64,000 bases of DNA from Peptostreptococcus anaerobius VPI 4330 = DSM 2949 (GTDB lineage Bacteria; Bacillota; Clostridia; Peptostreptococcales; Peptostreptococcaceae): the NCBI RefSeq assembly GCF_000381525.1, contig NZ_KB906607.1, forward strand, positions 1 to 64,000, in the 5' to 3' direction. The notes under the pieces are model-generated. The model worked only from the letters and a program-made list of their open reading frames with translations, searched no databases and was not told the origin of the DNA. Positions 44,772-53,607 of the stretch are shown one piece after another; the stretch's first letter is position 1; every line of letters begins with the position of its first letter. Both the position numbers and the translations under genes were made by a program.

Positions 44772-45088
44772 TAAACCACCACCCTATCTAATATAAGTAC
44801 ACTATCACCATCAAATTTAATTAGAATCGTATCACCTTTTTTGAGTTTTATATCTTTAATTTTATGCCTATGGGATTCAGGACCGTTAGCATTTTCGGTT
44901 ATATATCCCTCGCATAAAAATTTAATCCAAGATGTATATTTTATTTGTTCTTTTTTTAAAGTCATATCATTAAATTTTAGTTCTATATTGGGATAATCTC
45001 TAGTAACTTCCGCATAAAAAAAAGAAGGTGTGTAATTTCTCATTCCTTCGTTTCTAATTATTTCTATAAACTCACTTATACTACTCAC
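44771..45088 (-). CDS. Baseplate protein XkdR-like (DUF2577)
   Basis: A 105-residue beta-rich protein ending KLKKGDTILIKFDGDSVLILDRVV, typical of DUF2577/XkdR proteins that sit near the tail spike. It lies between the hub/lysin gene and XkdS. Start ATG has GGAGGAAAAGTG. Confidence 0.85.
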   Translation of the reverse strand: MSSISEFIEIIRNEGMRNYTPSFFYAEVTRDYPNIELKFNDMTLKKEQIKYTSWIKFLCEGYITENANGPESHRHKIKDIKLKKGDTILIKFDGDSVLILDRVVV

Positions 45089-45100
45089 TTTTCCTCCCCC

Positions 45101-47095
45101 CTAATTTACTCCATAACCTACTATTCTAGCCCAGCTAGACCTATATTTGCCATATGTCCTAGCCGCTACTTTATTTCCTGAATTACCTTCTATTGTGTGC
45201 ACTTTCATTGATTCACCACTTCCAGAAACACCGGTTACGATGCCAACATGATTTGTATACCTTCGTGAGTACCCACCGTTTCCGTAAAAGAATATAGTAT
45301 CTCCAGGCTTAGGTATATACTCATTAGGTGTTTTAAGCCTTCCAACATTCTTATACGCTGTGTAATACGCATCACATAGGTTTGTATTTGCAACGGGAGT
45401 GTACCCCGCCTCTCTTAAGCATTTAGTCGCAAACCAACAACACCAAGCAAAGCCCGGTTTATTAACTCCATTCCTTAGGTACTTAGTAGCAACATTAACA
45501 ACTCCAGTTAAACCACTGCTTGATGTTCCACTTGATGTTGCAACCACATTAGCTTCTGCCTCTGCATCAGATGCCACGCCAGAACCACGCTTGCTATCAT
45601 TCCAGTCTGTGCCAGTCCACTCTTTATACCATTTCTTTGTATTTGCTATATAAGCAGCGACATTATTGCCATCAGATTTCGGTGCCCATGTAGATATAAT
45701 CTGGTCATAGGAGCGATTCTTCTTGTGTATATGAGATATGCCTATAAAATGAAATCCTCTTTTTATACCTTCCTCTATACTAGAATATATTCCAAACCCT
45801 CCACTAGTCTTTCTGATATTTGGGTCTGGATCTCTAATACCAAAAAAGTTATTACAATTTCTGGCTAAGTTAGAATCAAAACCTGCACCTGTTTCCATTC
45901 TGGCTATCATAAGTAGTAACATAGGATTGACCTTATACATATTTCCATATTTTACAAAAAGATCACCCTTGCCTGCTAATGGCCCCTTTAATACCTTATT
46001 AAGCATTTCGGCAGTTACGCCATGCCCCCAGTCCTTTGTTGAGCTACCACCAGCACCATCTGAAGATGATTCTTTTGTTTCATCCTTACCTGCATTCTTT
46101 TCATCCATGATATTATCAAAGTTTAATTCTAAATCAACTGTGTACTTGCCACCAGACCATGTGTGTTTATCTTTATCTATATAAAATTCACCTATAAGCC
46201 CCGTAAAGCTATCTTTTACCTGTACCTTATAGCCACACTTACAGGATATATCACCATACCCAGACAAGCTACAAGACCTTTCAGGCTTCTTAAATTCAGC
46301 CTTTATCTCTTCATCAGTGATAGCCTTATCTTTTTTCTGCTCTATTACCTTTGATATGTACTGATATAGCTTTCTAAGTTCAGCGTTTAGGCTTTCTTTT
46401 ATCTTATTACCTTTTTCATCTACTACTACAACCCTACTCACTATATTTTCCATAGATACCTTGTAAGTGGCCACTTCAAGGTTTTGTTCTTCTTCAAACA
46501 TAATTTTAAGCTTAGTAACTCCTTTTTCAATTATGTTGAACTTATCTAAATCAACTTCTACCATGTATTTTTTATGGTCCTTATCTGCCTTTGAATGGGC
46601 TGTGTAGGCACTCATGATAGTATCGTACCTAGTTGCACCTATAAACATCTTAGTAATCTTAGTCCCTGCCGGCGCTATCTTACCCCACTTAAGTGGCGGC
46701 TGTTTATCCTTGCCCTTAAAAACTTCCTTGGCTATATCACACGCCGTCTTATTTACAAAATTATAATTGACTTGGTCCTTAGCCAGTAAGAAGCCTATAT
46801 CATGGGCAGTCATAGATATTTCATTATTTGAATTTGACTTATCAATATCTATTATAGTTCCTCTAAATATTTCCTTACCACCAACGTAAAAACAGCATGT
46901 AGACCCCTCTACAATCCCTAGCTGTTGCACCTTGGCATCATTTACAGCCTGCAAAAAACTAAATTCTAAAGTCCTAGAGGGGGATTTAATATCCCCACTC
47001 CAAACTACTGATGAAAGCACGCTAGACAATTTATAAAATTTTCCACCTCTTATATGTACTATAAGTTCTATATCTTTATTTTCATAAGTTGCCAT
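45101..47095 (-). CDS. Baseplate hub protein (XkdQ-like) fused to glucosaminidase and CHAP lysin domains
   Basis: A 664-residue fusion. Residues 1-345 are the XkdQ/late-control-D hub (HIRGGKFYKLSSVLSSVVWS, CDIAKEVFKGKDKQPP, FIGATRYDTIMSAYTAHSK). A Gly/Ser linker follows. Residues about 360-510 are a glucosaminidase (ARMETGAGFDSNLARNCNNF, FGIRD), and 540-664 a CHAP amidase/peptidase with FAWCCWFATKCLREAG (Cys), PKPGDTIFF and TNHVGIVTG (His). It should drill the peptidoglycan during entry. The ATG overlaps the LysM-gene stop (TAATG); the in-frame ATG at 47116 is unlikely. Confidence 0.88.
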   Translation of the reverse strand: MATYENKDIELIVHIRGGKFYKLSSVLSSVVWSGDIKSPSRTLEFSFLQAVNDAKVQQLGIVEGSTCCFYVGGKEIFRGTIIDIDKSNSNNEISMTAHDIGFLLAKDQVNYNFVNKTACDIAKEVFKGKDKQPPLKWGKIAPAGTKITKMFIGATRYDTIMSAYTAHSKADKDHKKYMVEVDLDKFNIIEKGVTKLKIMFEEEQNLEVATYKVSMENIVSRVVVVDEKGNKIKESLNAELRKLYQYISKVIEQKKDKAITDEEIKAEFKKPERSCSLSGYGDISCKCGYKVQVKDSFTGLIGEFYIDKDKHTWSGGKYTVDLELNFDNIMDEKNAGKDETKESSSDGAGGSSTKDWGHGVTAEMLNKVLKGPLAGKGDLFVKYGNMYKVNPMLLLMIARMETGAGFDSNLARNCNNFFGIRDPDPNIRKTSGGFGIYSSIEEGIKRGFHFIGISHIHKKNRSYDQIISTWAPKSDGNNVAAYIANTKKWYKEWTGTDWNDSKRGSGVASDAEAEANVVATSSGTSSSGLTGVVNVATKYLRNGVNKPGFAWCCWFATKCLREAGYTPVANTNLCDAYYTAYKNVGRLKTPNEYIPKPGDTIFFYGNGGYSRRYTNHVGIVTGVSGSGESMKVHTIEGNSGNKVAARTYGKYRSSWARIVGYGVN

Positions 47096-47787
47096 TATGG
47101 AATCACCAACTTCCAATTACTATATATTACATTTGAATTTTTCAACTTAGGATACCTCTTTAGGTTCTCAGGATGTTGTGATATTTTTCGATACAATTTA
47201 CCGTTCCCATAGTATTTTTGTGCAATTAGATATAAATACTCACCATGTTTAACCGTATGTACCTTACCAGGTTTCACCTTAAGCCTGCCTAAATCTACAT
47301 TATTTCTCGGTCTAGAATAAACCTTGTTTGCGACAGGATTGCTAGGATTTCCACTAACTGGTGTGGGCGACCACTCAGGGATATTAATATCCGCATCCTC
47401 TTTTAACTCTACAACGAAGTACACATCTCCAGAACCATCTTTTTCTTTATACTCAAAATGTGATACTTTAACCGGTAGATTAATTGGTGTGCCGGTTACA
47501 ATATATCTTAGCCTTTCACCACTCTTACACCATTTTTCAATCTTATTCACATATCCATATGGATCTTGTCCCTTTACATCTATAAACCCATATGTAGCAG
47601 ATGCATCAGGAAAAAAACCACTAAGCGAAATTGAATCTGGTTCAGAACCATTGAATATGTTTACAGTTCCACGTTTTATTATTTTTTCCCCTGATATATC
47701 TGCATTTATACTTTTGCCTACCTCAGCAGGACATACAGGAAAGCGTAGATTATCCCCATTAGCATTTAAATACACTTCTATTGACAT
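47095..47787 (-). CDS. LysM-domain tail protein (XkdP-like)
   Basis: A 230-residue protein. The N-terminal part is a tail/baseplate domain (FPVCPAEVGKSINADISGEK, GFIDVKGQDPYGYVNKIEKW); the C-terminal 50 residues are a LysM module (HTVKHGEYLYLIAQKYYGNG). ATG 47787 has GGGGGTG seven bases upstream. XkdP proteins join the tape measure end to the hub. The start follows the tape measure stop by one base. Confidence 0.9.
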   Translation of the reverse strand: MSIEVYLNANGDNLRFPVCPAEVGKSINADISGEKIIKRGTVNIFNGSEPDSISLSGFFPDASATYGFIDVKGQDPYGYVNKIEKWCKSGERLRYIVTGTPINLPVKVSHFEYKEKDGSGDVYFVVELKEDADINIPEWSPTPVSGNPSNPVANKVYSRPRNNVDLGRLKVKPGKVHTVKHGEYLYLIAQKYYGNGKLYRKISQHPENLKRYPKLKNSNVIYSNWKLVIP

Positions 47788-47788
47788 C

Positions 47789-49636
47789 CTACACACCCCC
47801 TGCTATTGCTATATTCATCTTCTTTACTATCCTAGCTGCTATTAAGTCTATGTCTGCTTGCTCTCTTACAGCCAGTCCATAGATATTTATATTAACACCA
47901 GATGATTTACCTTTATTGTTATCATACTGATTAGCCTCTTGCTTAGTAAGTACACGCTCACCTTCGTGAAGCGTAGCGTTATAATTATTATAAGGTACTC
48001 TTGCTTGTCCATAAGCATGTCTATGCCTTTCAGTAATTTCTTCTTTTGTCACTTTAATATGGGCTCCGCCTGATATAGCTTTTTTAAAGTTATCCCATGC
48101 TCTTTTTGCTCCATTTATAGCATCAGCAATTCCGCCAACAACCGTTACTATTCCATTAATTACAGGTCTTATAAGCTTCCCAGCGGTCATTACGGCTAAC
48201 GTTATAGCTTTCCATGCTATATCCCATATAACCTTTAAAGCTTGTATAACTGACTGTATTTCCCTTGAGTGTTCAGCAATCCATCTCATAACACCTTTAA
48301 TAACATCGCCTGCTAACTGTACTACTGGACGCATTGCCTCGAATACAGTCCTAACTATCGTTCCAAAAATTTGTAAAATCGCCTGTGATTCTGGAGTTTT
48401 ATTCTTTATGTGATTGTAGAATGTTTGAAACAAATCAATTGCAGGTTGAACTCCTGTTTTGAAACTTTCAAAAATCCCACCTAAATCTATGCCAGATGCT
48501 AGCCCCATTAGACCTTGGATAAGATTACTTAAGCCACCACCAATTTTTTGTCCAAGCGATACACCTGCATTGTCTCCAAATTGAGAAAATAAACTTACTC
48601 CCTGTGCTAGGGCTGGCTTTATCCCTTCCAGTATTCCTGTTCCTAAATTTTGTTGTAAATTCCCTATGTTGCCTTTTATGGTAGATAGCATTCCTGAAGA
48701 TGTTTTAGATTGTTTTGCAGCAAGACCACCAAATAAACCATCCAACGTTTGACCGTCTTTAGATTTCATTTTAAAGAAATCTCCACCAGCTTTGTCAAAA
48801 TCTTCTTTGGTGCCTTTGAAACCAAATTCCTTTAGTCTTTCAAATTCACCCATTTTAGCATCAGCTAATGCCTCAATCGCATCACCCATATTTTTATTAG
48901 GGTCAGAAGCAGCCATATCTTCCGCTAGTTTAACTAGTTTCATGGATTGTCTAGTATCTCCACCCGATATAGTTAGGGCTCTTGTACCCGCTTTTATTAC
49001 CTCTCCTGTTTCAAATGGAGTTGCATTAGCATTCGCCCTCAATTGCTTTATATAGGAATTTGTCATACTCTTTATTTGAGATTGCGACTTACCTTGGTTA
49101 CCAACTCCCATGAAATGTTCCATAGATACCTTTTGTTGTTCAAGCTCCATACCTTTTTGCATGGTAGCTTTTATAACAACTCCTGCGGCTAATACCCCTA
49201 ACATGGCTTTTATTTTTCCTAAAGTACCACTTGCCTTGTCTTTAACTCCAACCCTCGCATCCCATCTTTTTTTAACTATATCTTTTAATTTTCTACCAAG
49301 TTTAGCTATACTAGCCGTTGAGGTATTTTTTATATTTAAAGCTATTCTTTTAGCATTTAATAACATAGCCTCTTTTCTAATTTCAGCTAGTTTTTTCGCA
49401 GCCTTAGCGCCCCTAATTAATACTTCTTTAGGAGTTATTTTTTCTTTTTTTATCTTACTGATAAGAGACATAATACGCTTATAGATTGGGGTTGCGTTAT
49501 CCTTAGGAGCTGGTATATCAGTCTTTACTTTATCTAACGTGTCTTTCAGTTCTTTAGTTCTTTGAATGATTGGCAATACATGTTCCGTATAGTCATCAAC
49601 TAAAGTTATGATTGCCTCTAATCTTTCTTCGTCCAT
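47789..49636 (-). CDS. Tape measure protein (XkdO-like, short)
   Basis: Sets tail length and helps DNA entry. The 615-residue protein has a helical N-terminus, a hydrophobic segment (LGVLAAGVVIKATM near 145), and FNHFMGVGNQGKS-like MEHFMGVGNQGKSQ, with TNSYIKQLRANANATPFETG, typical of tape-measure N-domains. A GLMGLASG-type hydrophobic zone follows, then amphipathic helices and a conserved end (GQARVPYNNYNATLHEGERV). At 615 residues it implies a short tail. Start ATG has AGAGGTGATGGT. Confidence 0.88.
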   Translation of the reverse strand: MDEERLEAIITLVDDYTEHVLPIIQRTKELKDTLDKVKTDIPAPKDNATPIYKRIMSLISKIKKEKITPKEVLIRGAKAAKKLAEIRKEAMLLNAKRIALNIKNTSTASIAKLGRKLKDIVKKRWDARVGVKDKASGTLGKIKAMLGVLAAGVVIKATMQKGMELEQQKVSMEHFMGVGNQGKSQSQIKSMTNSYIKQLRANANATPFETGEVIKAGTRALTISGGDTRQSMKLVKLAEDMAASDPNKNMGDAIEALADAKMGEFERLKEFGFKGTKEDFDKAGGDFFKMKSKDGQTLDGLFGGLAAKQSKTSSGMLSTIKGNIGNLQQNLGTGILEGIKPALAQGVSLFSQFGDNAGVSLGQKIGGGLSNLIQGLMGLASGIDLGGIFESFKTGVQPAIDLFQTFYNHIKNKTPESQAILQIFGTIVRTVFEAMRPVVQLAGDVIKGVMRWIAEHSREIQSVIQALKVIWDIAWKAITLAVMTAGKLIRPVINGIVTVVGGIADAINGAKRAWDNFKKAISGGAHIKVTKEEITERHRHAYGQARVPYNNYNATLHEGERVLTKQEANQYDNNKGKSSGVNINIYGLAVREQADIDLIAARIVKKMNIAIAGGV

Positions 49637-49657
49637 ACCATCACCTCTGAATATATC

Positions 49658-49691
49658 AAAGGCAGGTATCTATATACGCATACCTGCCTTT
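49658..49691 (-). other. Hairpin between tail chaperone and tape measure genes
   Basis: AAAGGCAGGTAT (49658-49669) and ATACCTGCCTTT (49680-49691) form a perfect 12-base stem with a 10-base loop. The frameshifted chaperone frame stops inside its loop, and the tape measure ribosome site follows 10 bases later. There is no T run, so it is more likely an RNA processing or stability element than a terminator. Confidence 0.7.
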
Positions 49692-50355
49692 GCAATCGCT
49701 ATTTTAAGTTCGAGTCTTTCCTTTTCTTCTTCCATTTCCATTTCTGCAAATGCCTTTAATAGTTTATACTCTCCCTTTTTGTTATTCATTATTTCATAAG
49801 CCTTTGACGGAAGTATTCGTCCCCTAGACCACAAATAGTAAGTCATATAGACGTCATCATCCGTCTGAATTAGTTTTTTATTTCTTTAACAGATTCCTTT
49901 TTAAAACCTATGACTTCTTTGTATGCATTGTATATCTTTGTTATTTCACCCTTTGTAAACAACTTCTCGACAAAATGTTTCGGAGTTTTAGCATTGAATT
50001 TTCTCATCAAATCACTTTGCTTAAACAACTGCTTATCACAAACATAAACACATTCAATCAGTATCATTTTCTTGCTCTCCATAGGCTTGGAATCAACTTC
50101 AACATCTCCATCATCTGTATAACTCACCTTATTGTATCGTTCCTCTATATCCTCTTCAAGATTAATAGGAATCTGTCTTACTTCAACTATAAAAGGTGCT
50201 CCAGTTGCCTCTGTCAACCTAGGTATTTCTACTTTTTGTGACTTAACTTTAAATTTCTTTAAATCAGCAGATAAAAGTAAATCTAATACATTTGGTGACT
50301 CCTTTTCATCCTCTAAAACCTCTAACTCATCATTCATTGTCTTTAAATCTTCCAT
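49670..50355 (-). CDS. Tail assembly chaperone, -1 frameshift fusion (gpGT-like)
   Basis: Predicted product of -1 ribosomal frameshifting at the slippery site 49873-49879. XkdN-like residues up to EIKK are joined to a 67-residue extension LIQTDDDVYMTYYLWSRGRI and so on, ending AKAGMRI at 49670. The extension frame is open from the slip point, has the composition of a tail-chaperone C-terminus, and reaches almost to the tape measure gene, exactly as gpG/gpGT of lambda and many myophages. An internal ATG at 49846 (58 residues, MTYYLWSRGRILPSKAYEIM) lacks a convincing ribosome site, which supports frameshifting. Confidence 0.85.
49870..50355 (-). CDS. Tail assembly chaperone XkdN-like (gpG-like)
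   Basis: A 161-residue protein in the XkdN position between the tail tube and tape measure genes. Acidic N-terminus (MNDELEVLEDEKESP), then VLDLLLSADLKKF, IPRLTEATGAPFIVEVRQIP and a helical C-terminus. It should bind the tape measure while the tube polymerises. Its last codons ATA AAA AAC TAA contain the slip site, so most ribosomes make this short form. Start ATG has AGGAGGAATAGAT. Confidence 0.88.
   Translation of the reverse strand: MEDLKTMNDELEVLEDEKESPNVLDLLLSADLKKFKVKSQKVEIPRLTEATGAPFIVEVRQIPINLEEDIEERYNKVSYTDDGDVEVDSKPMESKKMILIECVYVCDKQLFKQSDLMRKFNAKTPKHFVEKLFTKGEITKIYNAYKEVIGFKKESVKEIKN
49873..49879 (-). promoter_or_regulatory. Programmed -1 ribosomal frameshift site A AAA AAC
   Basis: The heptamer A AAA AAC sits in the zero frame as (AT)A AAA AAC immediately before the TAA stop. 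It is one of the best bacterial -1 slippery sequences. After slippage reading goes on with CTA ATT CAG in the extension frame. No strong stem-loop was identified immediately 3'. Confidence 0.85.
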
Positions 50356-50367
50356 ATCTATTCCTCC

Positions 50368-50808
50368 TTATATCGTATCCATAGGGTCATACCCTGCAAA
50401 TGTAAATGGTGCTTCAGTTTCTCCGACTTCATTACGCTTCCAATCTGCAAGTGTTAAATCATCAAAAATTACACCTTCCAAGCTTATTCTTTCGACACCA
50501 TATGACTGTGGGTCAGCTAATTTCGATACTATAGTAAATTCCATAGATTCGCCATTCTTAAATTTTTCTGATATAAGTGTAATCATCCTAGATGTCATTT
50601 TAAAAAGTGTCACTGAACCTTTTCCTTCGGCGGACATTATTTTATGCCCTACCATGTAATCTCTTGGCATTGTGATTTTTTCTTTATCAAAATCTATCTT
50701 AGCTTGCATACCTTTACACTCGGATACATATTCGCCATTTAACCACACTTCTCCCCACGTACCTGATATTGGTTTTTCTTGACTAAACTTCATCTTGCTA
50801 TAATCCAT
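50368..50808 (-). CDS. Tail tube protein (XkdM-like, DUF2001)
   Basis: A 146-residue protein with MKFSQEKPISGTWGEVWLNG, ITMPRDYMVGHKIMSAEGKG and GYDPMDTI, all hallmarks of the XkdM/DUF2001 tube proteins. It forms the inner tube inside the sheath encoded just before it (50824-51924). It lies 15 bases after the sheath gene. Confidence 0.92.
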   Translation of the reverse strand: MDYSKMKFSQEKPISGTWGEVWLNGEYVSECKGMQAKIDFDKEKITMPRDYMVGHKIMSAEGKGSVTLFKMTSRMITLISEKFKNGESMEFTIVSKLADPQSYGVERISLEGVIFDDLTLADWKRNEVGETEAPFTFAGYDPMDTI

Positions 50809-50823
50809 TGTGTATCTCCTTTC

Positions 50824-51924
50824 TTATACTGAAACTTCTATATCAAAATCTTCCATAGCATCAATACCCTTAATTGTAAGGGCTAAGAACACTTTAGATC
50901 CTGTATCAGCCTCTTTTAGTTCTTGTTCACTTAACGCAGATACATCAACACCCTTTGATTTTAAATACTCTTTTTGCTTGGTCATGTTTATACCTACATT
51001 GAATTTCTTTTCAATTAATTCTTCTGAACTTAAATTGTTCAAAAAGTTTTTAATCTCTACTATAAGTAAGCATTTATTATCATAACTATTAGGCACTTTA
51101 CCTATATAATGGTCTATTATGACTTTATATATCGCATTGTTTATAAATTTGTATGTATTTACAAGTTTAATCTTCTTAAACTGCTCCCCTCTATCCTCTG
51201 TTATAGTGGTTCTGCTGTTTACCCCTCTAGCAATTCTTGCCTTGCCTTTTTTCCAACAAAGTGTCAAATTTCCTGAATCTATAGCTGCGTTAATAGCATT
51301 TATTTCCTTGTCTGCTATGGATTCAATTTCATTTAAGGAAGCCAATGTTATTGATTGAGAGTATGGAGTACCAGCTATAAGTCCTGCTATACGTCCAGTA
51401 TATGAATTAGCCTTAGTCACTTGCCCCCCAACTTTAAAATCTTCTTCCACAAAATTTACTACATCTTCTGAATCAGCCTTTATTTTTTTTGAAGACACTA
51501 TCACTGTAGCTTCAACGCCTGATTCCTTTATTTTCTTTATAAAACTTATCAACTTATTATTGTCAACGTCCTCTGCATCTGGATAAGCCATAAAATTGAA
51601 TTCTAACCCCTCCAATTTCTTTAATGCATCTTCTAAATTCTCATCACTACCCAAGCAATACACATATACTTTTGCAGGTCTATATGATACAGTTCTAAGG
51701 CTTGTTCCTTCTCTAATATCCTGTACATTTCCCCAAAACACATGGTCTATTATTGTCTTAGATTTCCCCTTAAAGCTTTCAGGAATTTCGTCAAAACTGT
51801 TAATTTCAGTTAGACCCTTGTTTGTATTATCTTTCAATAATAATAACACTACCCCTCTACCTGCTTCTTCTATAGCTCGCCTAGTAATTTCAATAAATTT
51901 AATTCTTATTTCAGGCATTCCCAT
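50824..51924 (-). CDS. Contractile tail sheath protein (XkdK-like)
   Basis: A 366-residue sheath protein. Seen: MGMPEIRIKFIEITRRAIEE at the N-terminus, the middle RIAGLIAGTPYSQSITLASL, and C-terminal YIGKVPNSYDNKCLLIVEIK, as in XkdK. Its presence proves a myovirus-type tail. Somewhat shorter than many sheaths (about 440), mainly in the surface domain. Confidence 0.9.
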   Translation of the reverse strand: MGMPEIRIKFIEITRRAIEEAGRGVVLLLLKDNTNKGLTEINSFDEIPESFKGKSKTIIDHVFWGNVQDIREGTSLRTVSYRPAKVYVYCLGSDENLEDALKKLEGLEFNFMAYPDAEDVDNNKLISFIKKIKESGVEATVIVSSKKIKADSEDVVNFVEEDFKVGGQVTKANSYTGRIAGLIAGTPYSQSITLASLNEIESIADKEINAINAAIDSGNLTLCWKKGKARIARGVNSRTTITEDRGEQFKKIKLVNTYKFINNAIYKVIIDHYIGKVPNSYDNKCLLIVEIKNFLNNLSSEELIEKKFNVGINMTKQKEYLKSKGVDVSALSEQELKEADTGSKVFLALTIKGIDAMEDFDIEVSV

Positions 51925-51926
51925 AT

Positions 51927-52430
51927 CTATTCACCATCCTTTACTTCTAAATCAACCGCAGTCATAACCTGTACTGGGTCCAATATCTCTATTTTGTCAG
52001 TTCCTGATATCTTTTTACCATCAACAAACGTTGTTTCAAGCATATTGTTGTATAGTTTTCCAATTAAAGATACATTTAATCTCCACCCAACTTCATCCTT
52101 TACTATATCTGGAGTTAAAGAGTTGATGTGCATATAATCACGACCTATTTTTAAACTCCGTATAAATAGACACCTTATCTTGCTTTCAATTTCATAAAGT
52201 TCAACCTTATTAATTGCTCCTAAAGGGTAATATGCTATATCAATCACTATAGAATCAGTATTGGCAAATAATGTAGCCACTTCACTAGCTAATGTTGTAA
52301 CCTCTATGTATATACAGTTATTTGAGCTTGTATATTTCTGCAACTGTTCTTTGTCAATACATACCTTGGCATCAAATTTACCCTTTATTTGAATTGCCAC
52401 CGCCTTTACAATATCTAACGTTGTAATCAT
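51927..52430 (-). CDS. Phage tail terminator-like protein (DUF6838 type)
   Basis: A 167-residue protein between the HK97 gp10-like and sheath genes, where the tail terminator (XkdJ-like) is found in related phages. It has DIAYYPLGAINKVELYEIES and LNVSLIGKLYNNMLETTFVD. ATG 52430 is used (GGTGGTGAT four bases before); it starts two bases upstream of the previous stop region. Confidence 0.75.
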   Translation of the reverse strand: MITTLDIVKAVAIQIKGKFDAKVCIDKEQLQKYTSSNNCIYIEVTTLASEVATLFANTDSIVIDIAYYPLGAINKVELYEIESKIRCLFIRSLKIGRDYMHINSLTPDIVKDEVGWRLNVSLIGKLYNNMLETTFVDGKKISGTDKIEILDPVQVMTAVDLEVKDGE

Positions 52431-52431
52431 A

Positions 52432-52830
52432 CTAATCACCACCAAATATTTTTATTTCTGCCATCTCTTTGGATAGGAATAGTTTTCCACGCTTCACTGA
52501 ATTTCTTAACATATGCCTTCCCGGAACAACTCGTCTGGCATTACTGCTAAAAGTCCTTGTTTGTGGGCTGTACCTAAGATTTTTTGCTGACCCCCTCGTC
52601 CTATGCCCATATTCAACGTGTTTGGCGTATTTTGTGTTATTATAGATTGTCACTTGGTGTAGTTCTCTATTCATTTTCCAAGATCTTTTAAGTCTTCCAG
52701 TATCAACAGGAGTATTCATTTTTACATCTTTTAATATATATGCTCCTGTCTTTTTAAGAAGATTTTCTGTTTTCTTGTCTATATCCACTTCAAGTTTTTT
52801 TATAAGCGAATCTACTCCAGTTAATTTCAT
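52432..52830 (-). CDS. HK97 gp10-like/XkdI head-tail connector protein
   Basis: A 132-residue basic protein with VDTGRLKRSWKMNR, YAKHVEYGHRTRGSA and VPGRHMLRNSVKRG, the signature of the HK97 gp10/XkdI family (minor tail or neck protein). It lies one base after the XkdH-like gene. Confidence 0.9.
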   Translation of the reverse strand: MKLTGVDSLIKKLEVDIDKKTENLLKKTGAYILKDVKMNTPVDTGRLKRSWKMNRELHQVTIYNNTKYAKHVEYGHRTRGSAKNLRYSPQTRTFSSNARRVVPGRHMLRNSVKRGKLFLSKEMAEIKIFGGD

Positions 52831-52831
52831 G

Positions 52832-53185
52832 CTACAACCTTTCCTTTTTTTCTACAGGTATTTCAACGTGTGATACATAATAAAAGGGTTCTGATGCCAC
52901 AAATTCATATACTCTACTGAACCTTTTCACACTTATTAGATCTCCTGCCTTAATATCATTCTCCGGTCTTGCAAATATACGGTGCGTTGATATTATCGAA
53001 GGAAAATCCCCTCCTATAGTTGGTTCATTCTTTTGAGATAAGGCACACGGTATATTGTCTAATACCGGTATACTCTCGTTAAAGTTTGATATTCCGGTTT
53101 CTTCATCAGTTTTTTCTACATGCCTTTTAACTGACATTCTATCTTCATATGTCAACGCAAATAGATCAGCTTCCCAACTACTCAT
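52832..53185 (-). CDS. Head closure/connector protein (XkdH-like)
   Basis: A 117-residue beta-rich protein starting MSSWEADLFALTYEDRMSVK, with FARPENDIKAGDLISVKRFS. It matches the position and length of XkdH-like head-tail stoppers. It shares a TAATG-type junction with the gene before it. Confidence 0.75.
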   Translation of the reverse strand: MSSWEADLFALTYEDRMSVKRHVEKTDEETGISNFNESIPVLDNIPCALSQKNEPTIGGDFPSIISTHRIFARPENDIKAGDLISVKRFSRVYEFVASEPFYYVSHVEIPVEKKERL

Positions 53186-53607
53186 TATCTATACACCTTC
53201 CTATGTCTATTAAGAGTTATATAATCATCCTTGCTAAACTCCAATAGTGAACCTATATCCGTATTTTTTTTAGTTACTTCTGTTTTTTCACCGTCTTTTA
53301 AGGTAATTGACGTATCCCCCCTACTTATAGACTTGATATTTTCTATACCTATTCCATTAATAGCAGCAGTTGAGCTAGAACTGTTTTTTTTAGCTTCTTC
53401 CTCTGCCTTTTTGAAAAGGGCTATGTCAATTAACTTTCTTTCAATAAAATCAAAGAGAGGAACATTAAGTTCCTCTCTTCGACAATAATCTAAAACTTTT
53501 GTTGTTAATTTACCAAAATAATATTTTATTATTTTTTCATCACTATAACCTGTATTTAAAGAAACACCTTCTAATATTTCTCTAAATTTACTTTCCATCT
53601 CCTGCAT
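53185..53607 (-). CDS. Head-tail connector protein (gp6/YqbG-like)
   Basis: A mostly helical protein of 140 residues (TGYSDEKIIKYYFGKLTTKV, IERKLIDIALFKKAEE) followed by a Ser-rich linker and beta-strands (SISRGDTSITL), the layout of gp6/YqbG-like connectors. ATG 53607 is preferred because AGGTG precedes it; ATG 53634 would add nine residues and overlap the previous gene more. Confidence 0.75.
   Translation of the reverse strand: MQEMESKFREILEGVSLNTGYSDEKIIKYYFGKLTTKVLDYCRREELNVPLFDFIERKLIDIALFKKAEEEAKKNSSSSTAAINGIGIENIKSISRGDTSITLKDGEKTEVTKKNTDIGSLLEFSKDDYITLNRHRKVYR

Noticed and set aside
49670-49846. Stand-alone 58-residue gene at the chaperone extension
   Set aside because: The ATG has no usable ribosome site, and the frame joins XkdN exactly at a slippery heptamer, so frameshift expression is the better explanation.
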